Source: CBDCWT01 sp965223305 (GTDB lineage: Bacteria; Planctomycetota; Planctomycetia; Pirellulales; Pirellulaceae). Taken from it: 64,000 nucleotides of DNA. The notes beneath the pieces were generated by a model. That model worked only from the letters and a program-made list of their open reading frames with translations, had not been told where the DNA came from and made no database searches. Below, one piece after another: positions 25,702-33,964 of the stretch. The DNA lies in contig CBDCWT010000088.1 in NCBI GenBank assembly GCA_965223305.1, positions 124,001 through 188,000 of the forward strand. Direction: 5' to 3'. Within the stretch, counting starts at the first letter, position 1. The number at the start of each line of letters is the position of its first letter. Made by a program: the position numbers and the translations under genes.

Positions 25702-27237
25702 ATGCATAGTGAATCGTCCTTCAATCCAGGAACCCACGACGAGCTAGAGACGGGTAACCGCTACTTCCTGGCGCTGCTGGTGGCCGCCGTAACTCTTGTT
25801 TACGCTCCCGTTTCAGTCAGCATGTTCGCCTACGGGGATGACTTCGCGATTTTCTTCGACGACTCTTCTGAAATCGAAGAGTTCTTGTCGGCAGGAAGAC
25901 CGGGGCTGGTGATCGCCGACCTGACAGTCCACCGGGCGGTCCGCAGGATCGAACACCTGCGCCTGCTGCGTGCTGTCTCGATTTGCGGTGCCGTGCTGCT
26001 GGCAGCGATTTACTATCTACTTGCCCGCCGTTGGTTCCACCTCCCCGCTTGTCTGTGCCTGTCGGTCTCGCTGATGATGCTGCCGTCGATTCAAGAGTAC
26101 GTGGCGGCTGCCCATAACTGGACATTCACGACCATCGCGGCTGCTAGCACCCTCGCCGCCTGGACGGCGCAGCATGCCTTCTCGGCCATTTCCTCGAGAT
26201 ACGCTAGATGGCTCGCCGTGCTAGCGGCGTTCGTCTTGATGGCAGGCGCCTTGCTGACATATCAACCCGCAGCGATGTGGTACTGGCCCGCCACGTTGTT
26301 TTTTATCTTGGACGAGCGGTTCCTCGACTCTGCCGACTACCGACGTGCGACCCTCAAGACGATCATCAGCGGGCTAATTTTTGTTGCCATCGCTTTTGTC
26401 GCCATGAAGGTAGTGCTGCATTGGTCTCAGGTGACGCTACAAGGCCGCGGCCAGCTAATGACCGATCCGTTGTCCAAGCTGTACTGGTTCGCCCGCATGC
26501 AGTTGACGCAGGGCCTCAACCTGTGGCAGATCTACAGCGGCAACAAATCCCTGATGTTGGCGACGGCGGCATTTACTGGAGGCCTGATTGGCGCCGCCTA
26601 CGTATGGGAAATACGGCGCCAACTGCGCTCGACCCAGCGGGTCTCGAGGTGGCAAATTGCCCTGCAGGCTGGATCGCTGGTGGTAGTGGTGCTAGCGAGC
26701 CATTGCCACTGGCTCGCCGTTGTGAACATGACTCAAAACTATCGTGTCGCCGGCGCTTTGTGTGCGTCCGTCTTGGTCCTGTTCATGTGGTCACTCCGAC
26801 AGCTCGTTTCGGCCATCTTGCCTTCGACGATGCATAAACTCGTACTGCTGACCTTGCTTGCGGCGATTACGGTCATCTCGATGGTCAAGTGTCAGAGCAA
26901 TCTCCATCGCTATTTCATCGATCCATACAACACAGCCTACCGCTACGTCCTTGCTTCTTTGCGCTCCGAGCTGACACCGAGTTGCACTCACATTCACCTG
27001 ATCCGGCAGCAGCGGGAAGATGGGCTGGTAACCGAGGAGCTGACTCAGCCCTTTGGCTGGCCGTTCAGCATGTGGACAACAGAGGGCTTGGTCGAACTCG
27101 CACTGCGAGACGCAGGGGTGCCCCACCAAGTTCAAGAAATCAGCTCCGGCGAAAAGGAAGATCCGGTCCCGGCCACGCCCGAGATCGTGGTCATCGACAT
27201 GGCAAAGCTGGTGCAATTTCGCTTGGCGAGTGAGTGA
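25702..27237 (+). CDS. Multi-pass membrane protein, GT-C glycosyltransferase-like
   Basis: 511 residues with about ten to twelve transmembrane helices. The first is at about residues 23-45, followed by a loop carrying FAYGDDFAIFFDDSSE, an acidic pair after the first helix as in GT-C and GtrII-type transferases. The middle has long hydrophobic segments separated by short loops (RARWLAVLAAF-like, TLFFILDERF). The last 110 residues are hydrophilic and probably extracytoplasmic. Likely role: lipid-linked sugar transfer to a surface glycan; this is inference from architecture. The start ATG at 25702 has no strong ribosome-binding site. It is flanked by hairpin repeats on the left and a foldback element on the right. 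Confidence 0.65.
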   Translation: MHSESSFNPGTHDELETGNRYFLALLVAAVTLVYAPVSVSMFAYGDDFAIFFDDSSEIEEFLSAGRPGLVIADLTVHRAVRRIEHLRLLRAVSICGAVLLAAIYYLLARRWFHLPACLCLSVSLMMLPSIQEYVAAAHNWTFTTIAAASTLAAWTAQHAFSAISSRYARWLAVLAAFVLMAGALLTYQPAAMWYWPATLFFILDERFLDSADYRRATLKTIISGLIFVAIAFVAMKVVLHWSQVTLQGRGQLMTDPLSKLYWFARMQLTQGLNLWQIYSGNKSLMLATAAFTGGLIGAAYVWEIRRQLRSTQRVSRWQIALQAGSLVVVVLASHCHWLAVVNMTQNYRVAGALCASVLVLFMWSLRQLVSAILPSTMHKLVLLTLLAAITVISMVKCQSNLHRYFIDPYNTAYRYVLASLRSELTPSCTHIHLIRQQREDGLVTEELTQPFGWPFSMWTTEGLVELALRDAGVPHQVQEISSGEKEDPVPATPEIVVIDMAKLVQFRLASE

Positions 27238-27317
27238 GTGTGGTTCACATCAGCCGAGCCGCGTTAGCGGCCCGGTTTGAATCACAATTGTCGCCAGCGG
27301 GCAGCACGAGAGGTTAA

Positions 27318-27491
27318 CCCGGATTATTCATGAAGATCGTCGCGAGAGGTTGTAAGTACGTTCGTGGCAAGGAAGGCGAGCAGTTCTTCCGCAGGCGTAT
27401 TGCAGCAATACGTCGAGGGAGAATTGTGAAGCATGACGAAGCCACGGATGGACTTACGACCTCGCAGCAGATCGCTCATGAATAATTCGGG
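27318..27491. mobile_element. 174-bp foldback element, copy D, target duplication TTAA
   Basis: Same element as at 10609, same orientation, flanked by TTAA at 27314-27317 and 27492-27495. The internal 51-codon frame (27330-27485) is intact with one Glu to Ala change. Confidence 0.88.
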
Positions 27492-27535
27492 TTAAGGGGT
27501 TGTAGCCGAATTCGCCAGAATTTGGACGAGGACAG

Positions 27536-27714
27536 TAGGCCGGAACAAGCGGCGGGAATGATGCTCGTTGCTGGCACGACATGACCGCCGCGCCGTTCCG
27601 GCGGCACCGAGTTCATTACGTTTGGCGTCGAGCGCTCGCCAGTTTGTGCCGGAACAGCGCGGCCGGGAAATCGTACGCTGACGGAGGCTGTTTTGCGCCG
27701 CTTGTTCCGGCCTA
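27536..27714. repeat. 179-bp element with perfect 19-bp terminal inverted repeats
   Basis: TAGGCCGGAACAAGCGGCG at 27536-27554 and its exact complement at 27696-27714. The interior is GC-rich with further partial pairing (GCCGTTCCGGCGGC). No target duplication is obvious. Its right end supplies the TAG stop of the minus-strand gene that ends at 27712. A partial GTAGCCGAATTCGCCAGA repeat lies just to its left. Confidence 0.75.
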
Positions 27715-28008
27715 CTCCTGGTTCCCGCCGCTCGTGAACGACAAGACCTCGACGAGCCCTTTTTCGCCGGAAACAAACCGACGTCTTTCGTAGAACGCAG
27801 TATCCACCGGAGGAAGATCCGCATCGCTCGAATCAAGGACGATCCACGGTAGCGACTCGAAAAAAAGGATGCTGTCGTCAAGTTCGGGTGACTCGGCCCG
27901 TTCCTCTGCCAGCGCAAACCACTGCAACCCGGCCGGGATCGACACTCGTCGACCGCTGAATGGGCCCCCGATACACATCAGCTTTTCACGACGTTCCACT
28001 GTATTCAT
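27712..28008 (-). CDS. Small hypothetical protein with CIGGPFSG start
   Basis: 98 residues, MNTVERREKLMCIGGPFSGR, ending RRFVSGEKGLVEVLSFTSGG. The CIGGPxxGxxV opening recalls short phage-type and planctomycete proteins that begin with a similar glycine-rich strand, but no function is known for them. It is 38 bases downstream of the PqaA-type gene on the same strand and may be co-transcribed. An internal Met (residue 12) could be the true start. The stop codon TAG is contributed by the end of an inverted-repeat element, so the original C-terminus may have been altered. It is moderately likely to be a real gene. Confidence 0.55.
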   Translation of the reverse strand: MNTVERREKLMCIGGPFSGRRVSIPAGLQWFALAEERAESPELDDSILFFESLPWIVLDSSDADLPPVDTAFYERRRFVSGEKGLVEVLSFTSGGNQE

Positions 28009-28046
28009 GCGACCGATACCCGCTGCGAAAGCCAGTCGGCGGGCAA

Positions 28047-29468
28047 CTACTCGGGACGATCGATCAATGGTGCCTGCTTATCCGCGTGGGGAAGTTCATC
28101 CGGGATCACCCGCACGGGCGTGGTCAACCGCAGTGGTACGGGAGCACCGACGTCAAATTCGAGTTGGACAAAATAGGCGGTCCAACCTTTCTCGGGCTTT
28201 CCAACTTTCGCTAGGTACTGGCCGTTGTCATCTGCCTTTAGCGAAGCGCTCTGATAAGCACGGCCGATCGTGTCCACGCGAAAATCACGTGCGTCGGGAT
28301 TCGTGGCTTTCCATAGCAGGACCCGCTTCGGCGGGGTCTGCGTAGCGATGCGGATTGCATTCGCCTCCTCAAACTCCCAGCTGAACTTCGGACGCGGTGT
28401 GTCGTGGACGATGGTGTGATGAAAGGCAATCAGTGATTCCAGCGCATCCGTGCCTCGTAGTGAGTGGCTCGCGTTCGGCACGTAGCAGAGATGTTTTTCT
28501 CCTGCCAACTCTGAGAAGTAAAACTGCGAAGAGTCGGGAAGAAAGAACTCGTCACCCGTGGCGTTGATCAGGCACTTGGGTAACGTCAAACGATCGCGAT
28601 AGGCGAAGGGATCCACCAATCCCAGCAACGTCTCGTACTCGGGCCACTCACGGCGATGGGTGATCTCGTGTCTTACGTAGTCGCCAATCGCCGGAGCCCA
28701 GAAACCATAGGCTGCGTAGTGATGTTCCATCGAACGGCGGATGTTCAAGACATCGATCACGATCGGCGCGATCGCGCAGACGCGCCTGTCGACGGCCGCG
28801 GTCAGCCAGGTCGTCCAGCCCCGCTTCGAGCCGCCGGTGACGACGAACTGATCGATTCGCAAAGCGCCGTTCTTGTCGCTCAGTAGCAACGACTGCACGG
28901 CATCCATGGCCTTCACGGCGGACTTGACCATCGGCAGCTGCGGCAACCAGTCTGGATCACCGCCCTTTAGAAACTGGTCCCAGCCATAGCCGAGCAAATC
29001 GTCCTCGTATCGTTGCTTGCCGTCGCCGTGAAAGACCAGCGGTTGATTCGGGACCATTCTTAACTCGGCAACGACCGAACGGGTCGCCATCGCCAGCCGT
29101 TTGATTTGTTCATTCGCCCCGCGTGGCAGCTCATCGCCATTGCGGCCGCCGCCGATAAACAGCAGAGCTTTGTTCGCTACGGCACCCTCGGGTTTCACGA
29201 CGACCAGCGAGTGCTGCCACGTCGTTCGATCGACCTCCCCTTCCTGCCGCCACTTTTGCGAGGTCAATTGCACAACGAACGTGGTCAAACCCGGTTCCTG
29301 CTTGCGGTGCGAGACCTTCCAGGAATAGGCGTCGTCCGGCGCGGCGACGTACTCGTCCAGTGCCGTCCGCTTCCAGGCCCCGGCACGATCGTCGGCCGAG
29401 GTAATTGACGCGAGACCGCAGAGCAAGCTGGCAACGGCGGTGATCAGATAGCAACTATTCGAGCTCAC
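28047..29468 (-). CDS. PhoPQ-activated pathogenicity-related (PqaA-type) esterase
   Basis: A 473-residue exported alpha/beta-hydrolase-like protein. MSSNSCYLITAVASLLCGLA with SADDR is a signal peptide. The family pattern is complete: RTALDEYVAAPDDAYSWKVS, LLFIGGGRNGDELP, and the nucleophile elbow FVVTGGSKRGWTTWLTAAVD (Ser near residue 213). HHYAAYGFWAPAIGDYV, LPKCLINATGDEFFLPDSS (acid) and YVPNASHSLRG (His) follow. The C-terminal 130 residues form a beta-rich domain. Such proteins are abundant in planctomycetes; substrates are unknown, and carbohydrate or peptide esters are guesses. Confidence 0.9.
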   Translation of the reverse strand: MSSNSCYLITAVASLLCGLASITSADDRAGAWKRTALDEYVAAPDDAYSWKVSHRKQEPGLTTFVVQLTSQKWRQEGEVDRTTWQHSLVVVKPEGAVANKALLFIGGGRNGDELPRGANEQIKRLAMATRSVVAELRMVPNQPLVFHGDGKQRYEDDLLGYGWDQFLKGGDPDWLPQLPMVKSAVKAMDAVQSLLLSDKNGALRIDQFVVTGGSKRGWTTWLTAAVDRRVCAIAPIVIDVLNIRRSMEHHYAAYGFWAPAIGDYVRHEITHRREWPEYETLLGLVDPFAYRDRLTLPKCLINATGDEFFLPDSSQFYFSELAGEKHLCYVPNASHSLRGTDALESLIAFHHTIVHDTPRPKFSWEFEEANAIRIATQTPPKRVLLWKATNPDARDFRVDTIGRAYQSASLKADDNGQYLAKVGKPEKGWTAYFVQLEFDVGAPVPLRLTTPVRVIPDELPHADKQAPLIDRPE

Positions 29469-29661
29469 TTGCAGAGCCTCCTTTGGGCAAATGAAATCCG
29501 GACTGCCTGAAAGGGCAATTGACTTGCTACCTCACACGCAGCGGTGTCTTCCTACGGTGTATCAGTGCGGATCTCGCTCCGCTTGGCATCCGCCACATTA
29601 TCTGCCAGACGCGGCGGTGATTCCATTGTCGCAGACACCAATTTAGGGGAGATTATTCAGA

Positions 29662-30369
29662 ATGCAGGCACGACTTCAAGATAATCTGGCCATAGTCCGG
29701 CGACGTATTGCCGACGCCGCAGCGCGGAGCGGCCGGGTTGCCAGTGACATCAAGCTGGTGGCGGTAACCAAATACGTCGGACCAGAGCTGGCGCGAGCGC
29801 TGGTCGAGGCAGGTTGCGTCGATCTCGGTGAAAGCCGTCCTCAAGAGCTGTGGCGAAAGGCTGAGGCCGTTGACGATCCCAGTGTCCGTTGGCACCTGAT
29901 CGGTCATTTGCAACGCAACAAGGTGAAGCGGACCCTGCCGCTGCTGACCTGGTTCCATGCCTGCGATAGCCGCCGGCTGTTCGCTGAGGTCGAACAACAC
30001 TCCGCACGGCAGCAGTGCGTTACTTCGGTTTTGGTCGAAGTAAATATCTCGGCAGACTCGGCGAAACATGGCTTCGCCCCCAGTGAGGTGGCGGCTCTGC
30101 TGGAGGAGATCGCACCGCTCGAACACGTCCGAGTCCGTGGCCTGATGGCTATGGCCAGCCTGGCGGGCGATCAGGCGGCGGCGCGAGCTGATTTTGCCCA
30201 CTTGAGGCAGCTACGCGATGATCTGCGAGGCAGCTGTCCCGACGCGATCTCGCTCGATGAGCTGTCAATGGGAATGAGCCGTGACTTCGAGCTCGCTATC
30301 GAGGAGGGTGCGACGATGGTCCGCGTCGGCTCGGCGCTGTACGAAGGACTTAACCCGGATTATTCATGA
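29662..30369 (+). CDS. yggS: YggS-family PLP homeostasis protein
   Basis: A 235-residue alanine-racemase-like TIM-barrel protein that binds pyridoxal phosphate and helps keep its level. MQARLQDNLAIVRRRIADAA opens the protein. IKLVAVTKYV carries the PLP lysine; DLGESRPQELWRKA, WHLIGHLQRNKVK, VLVEVNISADSAKHGF, GLMAMASL, LSMGMSRDFELAIEEGATMV and RVGSALYEG are all family blocks. The last five codons and the stop (NPDYS, TGA) come from the foldback element inserted at 30354. Without it the gene would have ended GLKL and stop. The change is at the extreme C-terminus and probably neutral. Confidence 0.93.
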   Translation: MQARLQDNLAIVRRRIADAAARSGRVASDIKLVAVTKYVGPELARALVEAGCVDLGESRPQELWRKAEAVDDPSVRWHLIGHLQRNKVKRTLPLLTWFHACDSRRLFAEVEQHSARQQCVTSVLVEVNISADSAKHGFAPSEVAALLEEIAPLEHVRVRGLMAMASLAGDQAAARADFAHLRQLRDDLRGSCPDAISLDELSMGMSRDFELAIEEGATMVRVGSALYEGLNPDYS

Positions 30370-30527
30370 AGATCGTCGCGAGAGGTTGTAAGTACGTTCG
30401 TGGCAAGGAAGGCGAGCAATTCTTCCGCAGGCGTATTGAAGCAATACGTCGAGGGAGAATTGTGAAGCATGACGAAGCCACGGATGGACTTACGACCTCG
30501 CAGCAGATCGCTCATGAATAATTCGGG
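30354..30527. mobile_element. 174-bp foldback element, copy E, target duplication TTAA, inside the yggS end
   Basis: Same element as at 10609, same orientation, flanked by TTAA at 30350-30353 and 30528-30531. Intact 51-codon frame at 30366-30521, whose ATG overlaps the yggS stop codon (ATGA). Confidence 0.9.
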
Positions 30528-30604
30528 TTAAGCTTTGACCGGCGGCGCTTGTAAGAGCTGCGAGAAAACAATCCGTAGCATGAGCTGCAATCAAAGTAGA
30601 CGTC

Positions 30605-31483
30605 CTATCTCGTTCGGCGCAGGAAGTCAGCGACCAGCGGGATGATGTGCTGGTGAGCTTCCTCGATGACGTAGTGTCCAGCGTCTTCCAGCTGATGGAC
30701 GTCTGCCTCGGAAAACATGGCCCGCAGGCGCTCGAGGCACTCCGGCCGGAAACACCAGTCTCGCATGCCCCAGATGAGTTGCGCCGGCAAATGCTGCAGC
30801 GTCGGTAAGTTCGACTCGAGCTGGGCGAGCGTCGTCCAAGATGGGTGCCAAGGGGTGAAAGGAATGTCTCGTACAAAGCGGTGAATTGCCACTCGATTCC
30901 GCCAACTGTCGTAGGGCGCAAGCAAACCGGCAGCGACGGCGGGTGTGATCGTAGCGGGCTTTTCGACGGCCATCGTGAGCGCGGCGCGGGCAAACAAGTT
31001 GTATTGTCGGATCGCCAGCGTACCGATCAGCGGAAAGCGGCAACAGCGAATCCTCAATGGGACGAATGGTGGCGGAAACGCCGCCGTATTAAAGAGGATC
31101 AGCCGCGAAAAACAGCTTGTCTCCAACGCCGCCCCTAGCCCGATAGCCCCGCCCCAGTCATGCGCCAACAGAGTCGCTTCTCGGAGCCCCAAGTGTTCGA
31201 TCAGCTTCACCAGGTTCGCGGTGTGGTTCGCCAGACGATAGGGGTAGCGCTGGGGTTTGTCGCTCAAACCGCAGCCAAGGTGGTCGGGGACAATCACACG
31301 GTAGTCCTCCCGGAAGGCGAGCACCAAGTTCCGCCAGTAGAAAGACCAGGTCGGATTGCCGTGGACCATCAACAACGGGACTCCACCACCCTCGTCCAAG
31401 TAGTGGTATCGCAATCCGTCCAGGTCGAAGAAGCGCGAACGGAAGGGGTAGAGTTGCCGCCAGTCAGCTTGGTTCGCAGGCAT
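30605..31483 (-). CDS. Alpha/beta hydrolase, haloalkane-dehalogenase/OleB-like
   Basis: 292 residues. FFDLDGLRYHYLDEGGGVPL and LLMVHGNPTWSFYWRNLV carry the oxyanion-hole HGNPTW (41-46) of the haloalkane dehalogenase branch. The nucleophile elbow is LLAHDWGGAIGLG with Asp (residue 109) instead of Ser. The acid lies near LIWGMRDWCF and the catalytic His is in EDAGHYVIEEAHQHI. The LFNTAAFPPP stretch after the nucleophile resembles OleB, the beta-lactone decarboxylase of long-chain olefin synthesis, but no oleA, oleC or oleD is nearby. Substrate therefore remains open: haloalkane, beta-lactone or another ester-like bond. Monocistronic as far as seen. Confidence 0.82.
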   Translation of the reverse strand: MPANQADWRQLYPFRSRFFDLDGLRYHYLDEGGGVPLLMVHGNPTWSFYWRNLVLAFREDYRVIVPDHLGCGLSDKPQRYPYRLANHTANLVKLIEHLGLREATLLAHDWGGAIGLGAALETSCFSRLILFNTAAFPPPFVPLRIRCCRFPLIGTLAIRQYNLFARAALTMAVEKPATITPAVAAGLLAPYDSWRNRVAIHRFVRDIPFTPWHPSWTTLAQLESNLPTLQHLPAQLIWGMRDWCFRPECLERLRAMFSEADVHQLEDAGHYVIEEAHQHIIPLVADFLRRTR

Positions 31484-31787
31484 TGCAGGAATATAAGCCG
31501 TCGTCGCAAATTGCCAAGGACCACTGTCGCACGACAGGGCCCCCCCGCATCGTTTAACCGCGACGCAGAGGGGTCTTGCCGCGCGATGCTTGGCCAGTCG
31601 AGCAGACGTACCGGCAGACCCCGACGCCGAGCGTTTCCGAGTTCTGGGTGGACGTCAGTTTGGGACTGACGCGGCTCTGCCTGGCCACGCCGCCCCCGGC
31701 GGCAACGGGTCGACCCCAGACACCCCGATTTCATAGAATAGAGGAGGTATTGTTCCGTTTTCACCTGATTGAAAGCTCTCAGAGCAA
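31484..31787. other. Intergenic region upstream of the dnaJ-type gene
   Basis: About 300 GC-rich bases between divergent genes with no gene recognised. It contains GACGTCAGTTTGGGACTGACG, able to form a short hairpin at about 31650-31670. No clear promoter was recognised. Confidence 0.4.
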
Positions 31788-32744
31788 ATGGACGAGGACT
31801 ATTATCAGCTGCTGGGTATCAACCGAAACGCGTCCGCTGCGGAGATCCAAAAGGCCTACCGAACCTTGGCTCGCAAGTATCACCCAGACGTCAACCCGGA
31901 CGACAAAGCCGCCAAGGAGAAGTTTCAAGAGATCCAGAAGGCCTACGATGTGTTGAATGACCCCGAAAAGCGTGAGCTCTACGATCGCTACGGAAGTTCG
32001 TTCGAGGCTGCAGCGGGGTCTTCGGCAGGGCCGTTCCCCGGCGGTGGTCCTGCGGGTCACGAGGAGTTCGATTTCGGTCAACTATTCGGCGGCGGCGGAC
32101 GGTATGCGGGGGAGGCAGGAGGTTTTGAAGGACCGGTAGGCGACTTTTTCCGCCGGTTTGCCAGCGGCGGACCCCGCACAACGCGCCGCCGGCCAGCGCG
32201 GGGCACAAACCTCAAGCACCACATCGAAGTGCCGTTTCAAACCGCCGTGCTCGGGGGCGAAGTACGGATCAGCGTTCAACGCCCGTCGGGTAAAGTCGAG
32301 AACATCACGGTGAAGATCCCGGCCGGGATCGAGGACGGAAAGTCGATTCGTCTTCGCGGCCAGGGTGAGGAGGCTCCATCGGGGGGACAGGCGGGCGATC
32401 TGCTGATCAAGGTGCGGGTTGGAGCACATCCCTACTTTCGCCGCCAGGGTCGCAACCTCGAGGTCGAAGTACCTATCACGCTGGCAGAGGCAGCCCTGGG
32501 CGCGAAGATCGATCTACCGACGCCCCAAGGCGTGATCTCGCTCAAGATTCCGCCAGGAACGTCAAGCGGCAAACGGCTACGTGTGAAGGGACACGGTGTT
32601 CAAGCCGCCCGGGGCGAGTCGGGAGACTTGTTTGCAGTGGTGCAGATTGTCCTGCCCGAGACCTTGGACGAGGACGCGCAGCGACTGATCCGGCAGATTG
32701 ACGAGCAAGACCGCCAACAGCCTCGCAGGGAGTTGCGATGGTAG
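31788..32744 (+). CDS. DnaJ-type co-chaperone (class B, CbpA-like)
   Basis: 318 residues. The J domain (MDEDYYQLLGINRNASAAEI) has HPD at 33-35 and is followed by a Gly/Phe-rich region (about 75-135: GGGPAGHEEF, FGGGGRYAGEAGG). Two DnaJ C-terminal substrate-binding domains then begin GTNLKHHIEVPFQTAVLGGE and contain KIPAGIEDGKSIRLRGQGEE and VEVPITLAEAALGAKIDLPT. The cysteine-rich zinc domain of class A DnaJ is absent, so it is class B. It should stimulate the ATPase of DnaK and hand over unfolded clients. Its stop overlaps the start of a small membrane-protein gene. Confidence 0.92.
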   Translation: MDEDYYQLLGINRNASAAEIQKAYRTLARKYHPDVNPDDKAAKEKFQEIQKAYDVLNDPEKRELYDRYGSSFEAAAGSSAGPFPGGGPAGHEEFDFGQLFGGGGRYAGEAGGFEGPVGDFFRRFASGGPRTTRRRPARGTNLKHHIEVPFQTAVLGGEVRISVQRPSGKVENITVKIPAGIEDGKSIRLRGQGEEAPSGGQAGDLLIKVRVGAHPYFRRQGRNLEVEVPITLAEAALGAKIDLPTPQGVISLKIPPGTSSGKRLRVKGHGVQAARGESGDLFAVVQIVLPETLDEDAQRLIRQIDEQDRQQPRRELRW

Positions 32745-33007
32745 CCGCGAGCAGTAAGCATCTGAGCGGAGTCAGTTGGCTGGTCGCCCAAACGTCCGAG
32801 GCTGCGGCTCGCCAGTTGGAACCCGCCGACAAAGTGCGGCTCTTGGCTCTCTTCATGGTCCTCATAATATTGGGGCTCACGCTCATGGTCGTGGCTTGGA
32901 TGGGGGCCCGCGCAGCACGCCGTTATATGCACAGTGGCCGGTCAGATTCGAGTTCAACGACGACAGGAACGGACGACTGGGCCAAGAAACCACTCGATAG
33001 TGACTGA
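32738..33007 (+). CDS. Small single-pass membrane protein downstream of dnaJ-type gene
   Basis: 89 residues beginning MVAASSKHLSGVSWLVAQTS. One strong transmembrane helix (about 36-56, LLALFMVLIILGLTLMVVAW) is followed by basic residues (GARAARRYMH) and a Ser/Thr/Asp-rich tail, so the C-terminus is probably cytoplasmic. The ATG lies inside the end of the dnaJ-type gene (GCG ATG GTA G), a 7-base overlap suggesting translational coupling. No family is recognised. Coupling plus a clean helix makes it a probable real gene. Confidence 0.65.
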   Translation: MVAASSKHLSGVSWLVAQTSEAAARQLEPADKVRLLALFMVLIILGLTLMVVAWMGARAARRYMHSGRSDSSSTTTGTDDWAKKPLDSD

Positions 33008-33059
33008 GTTCGCGAAAGGGATTCGAATTCTGAAACAAACCGCGCAGCGCGACGCACAC

Positions 33060-33260
33060 CCAGTTCACCCTCCCGCTTGGAGGTCGTGCAGCTTTTGCGC
33101 TTCACAAACCGCGGACATCGACTTCACCCTCCCGCTCGCGGGAGGGTCGGACGCTATCGCGTCCGGGGAGGGTTTCCCGGGAGGGATCGCCCCGAGGCGT
33201 GTCCCCCCTCTCCGGCCCTTTGGGCCGACTCTCCCCAAGGGGAGAGTGAAGAAAGATGAA
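33060..33260. repeat. GC-rich hairpin repeats (CTCCCGCTCGCGGGAGGG type)
   Basis: Contains TTCACCCTCCCGCTTGGAGG, CCCTCCCGCTCGCGGGAGGG, GGACGCTATCGCGTCC, GGCCCTTTGGGCC and CTCTCCCCAAGGGGAGAG, each a short palindrome. The same blocks are found near 5.02-5.18 kb. The gap 33008-33348 holds no other feature. Confidence 0.75.
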
Positions 33261-33348
33261 ATCACGCACCAAGTTAGAAGCTACACGAGTGGACGCCGGG
33301 AAGGCAGTCTTCCATGGACGGAGAAAGCACTTTTAACAAACATCAGCG

Positions 33349-33702
33349 ATGAACACCTTCAGCCGATTGGACCGCATCCGGCGACAGTTCGACTTTGACC
33401 GCGTTTTCGCCGCGAGATCTTCCGCGGCCGATCGCGTGCTCGTGGTCCGGTGTTGCCCCAATGGCCTGGACCGCGCGCGGCTGGGACTGTCGGTGTCTCG
33501 CAAGGTGGGCGGGGCGGTGGTCAGAAACCGATGGAAACGGCTGATTCGCGAAGCTTTCCGGCATCAACGAGACCGCATGCCCGGCGGATTCGACTACGTC
33601 GTGCTGCCCCGGCGCGGTGCCACCCCCGACTTCCGTTCGATCAGCAACTCGCTACCCAGCTTGGCCAGGAAAATCGCGAAACATCGCGGAGCCCAACCGT
33701 GA
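33349..33702 (+). CDS. rnpA: Ribonuclease P protein component
   Basis: 117 residues; the protein subunit that helps RNase P RNA mature tRNA 5' ends. It begins MNTFSRLDRIRRQFDFDRVF. The family signature is LGLSVSRKVGGAVVRNRWKR followed by LIREAFRHQR (the RNR motif and basic helix), with FDYVVLPRRGA after it. The stop TGA overlaps the ATG of yidD (TGATG). rpmH is not immediately upstream; the preceding 340 bases are repeats. So the usual rpmH-rnpA-yidD-yidC cluster is broken here on both sides. Confidence 0.92.
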   Translation: MNTFSRLDRIRRQFDFDRVFAARSSAADRVLVVRCCPNGLDRARLGLSVSRKVGGAVVRNRWKRLIREAFRHQRDRMPGGFDYVVLPRRGATPDFRSISNSLPSLARKIAKHRGAQP

Positions 33703-33941
33703 TGAGATTCATATGGGCCGCAGTTGTGGGGCTCCCCAGTTGGATCTTGATCGGCGCTGTGCGCCTGTACCAGATTTTTCTGAGCCCTTTGCTCGGACGG
33801 AACTGCCGATTTTCTCCGACCTGCAGCCGTTACTTTATCGAGGCCGTCCGTAAATACGGCGCCCTCAAAGGAACGCTGCTCGGCATGTGGCGGATCCTTC
33901 GTTGCAACCCTTTCGGAGGCAGTGGCTACGATCCACCCTGA
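33702..33941 (+). CDS. yidD: Membrane protein insertion efficiency factor YidD
   Basis: 79 residues starting MRFIWAAVVGLPSWILIGAV. The family core YQIFLSPLLGRNCRFSPTCS RYFIEA (two adjacent blocks, with the conserved cysteines of NCRF and PTCS) and the ending KGTLLGMWRILRCNPFGGSG YDPP are complete. It is associated with YidC-dependent insertion of membrane proteins. It overlaps rnpA by one base. yidC, its usual neighbour, is replaced by a DNA methyltransferase gene 23 bases downstream. Confidence 0.93.
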   Translation: MRFIWAAVVGLPSWILIGAVRLYQIFLSPLLGRNCRFSPTCSRYFIEAVRKYGALKGTLLGMWRILRCNPFGGSGYDPP

Positions 33942-33964
33942 CGAGACAAGTTCAAGCGAACACC

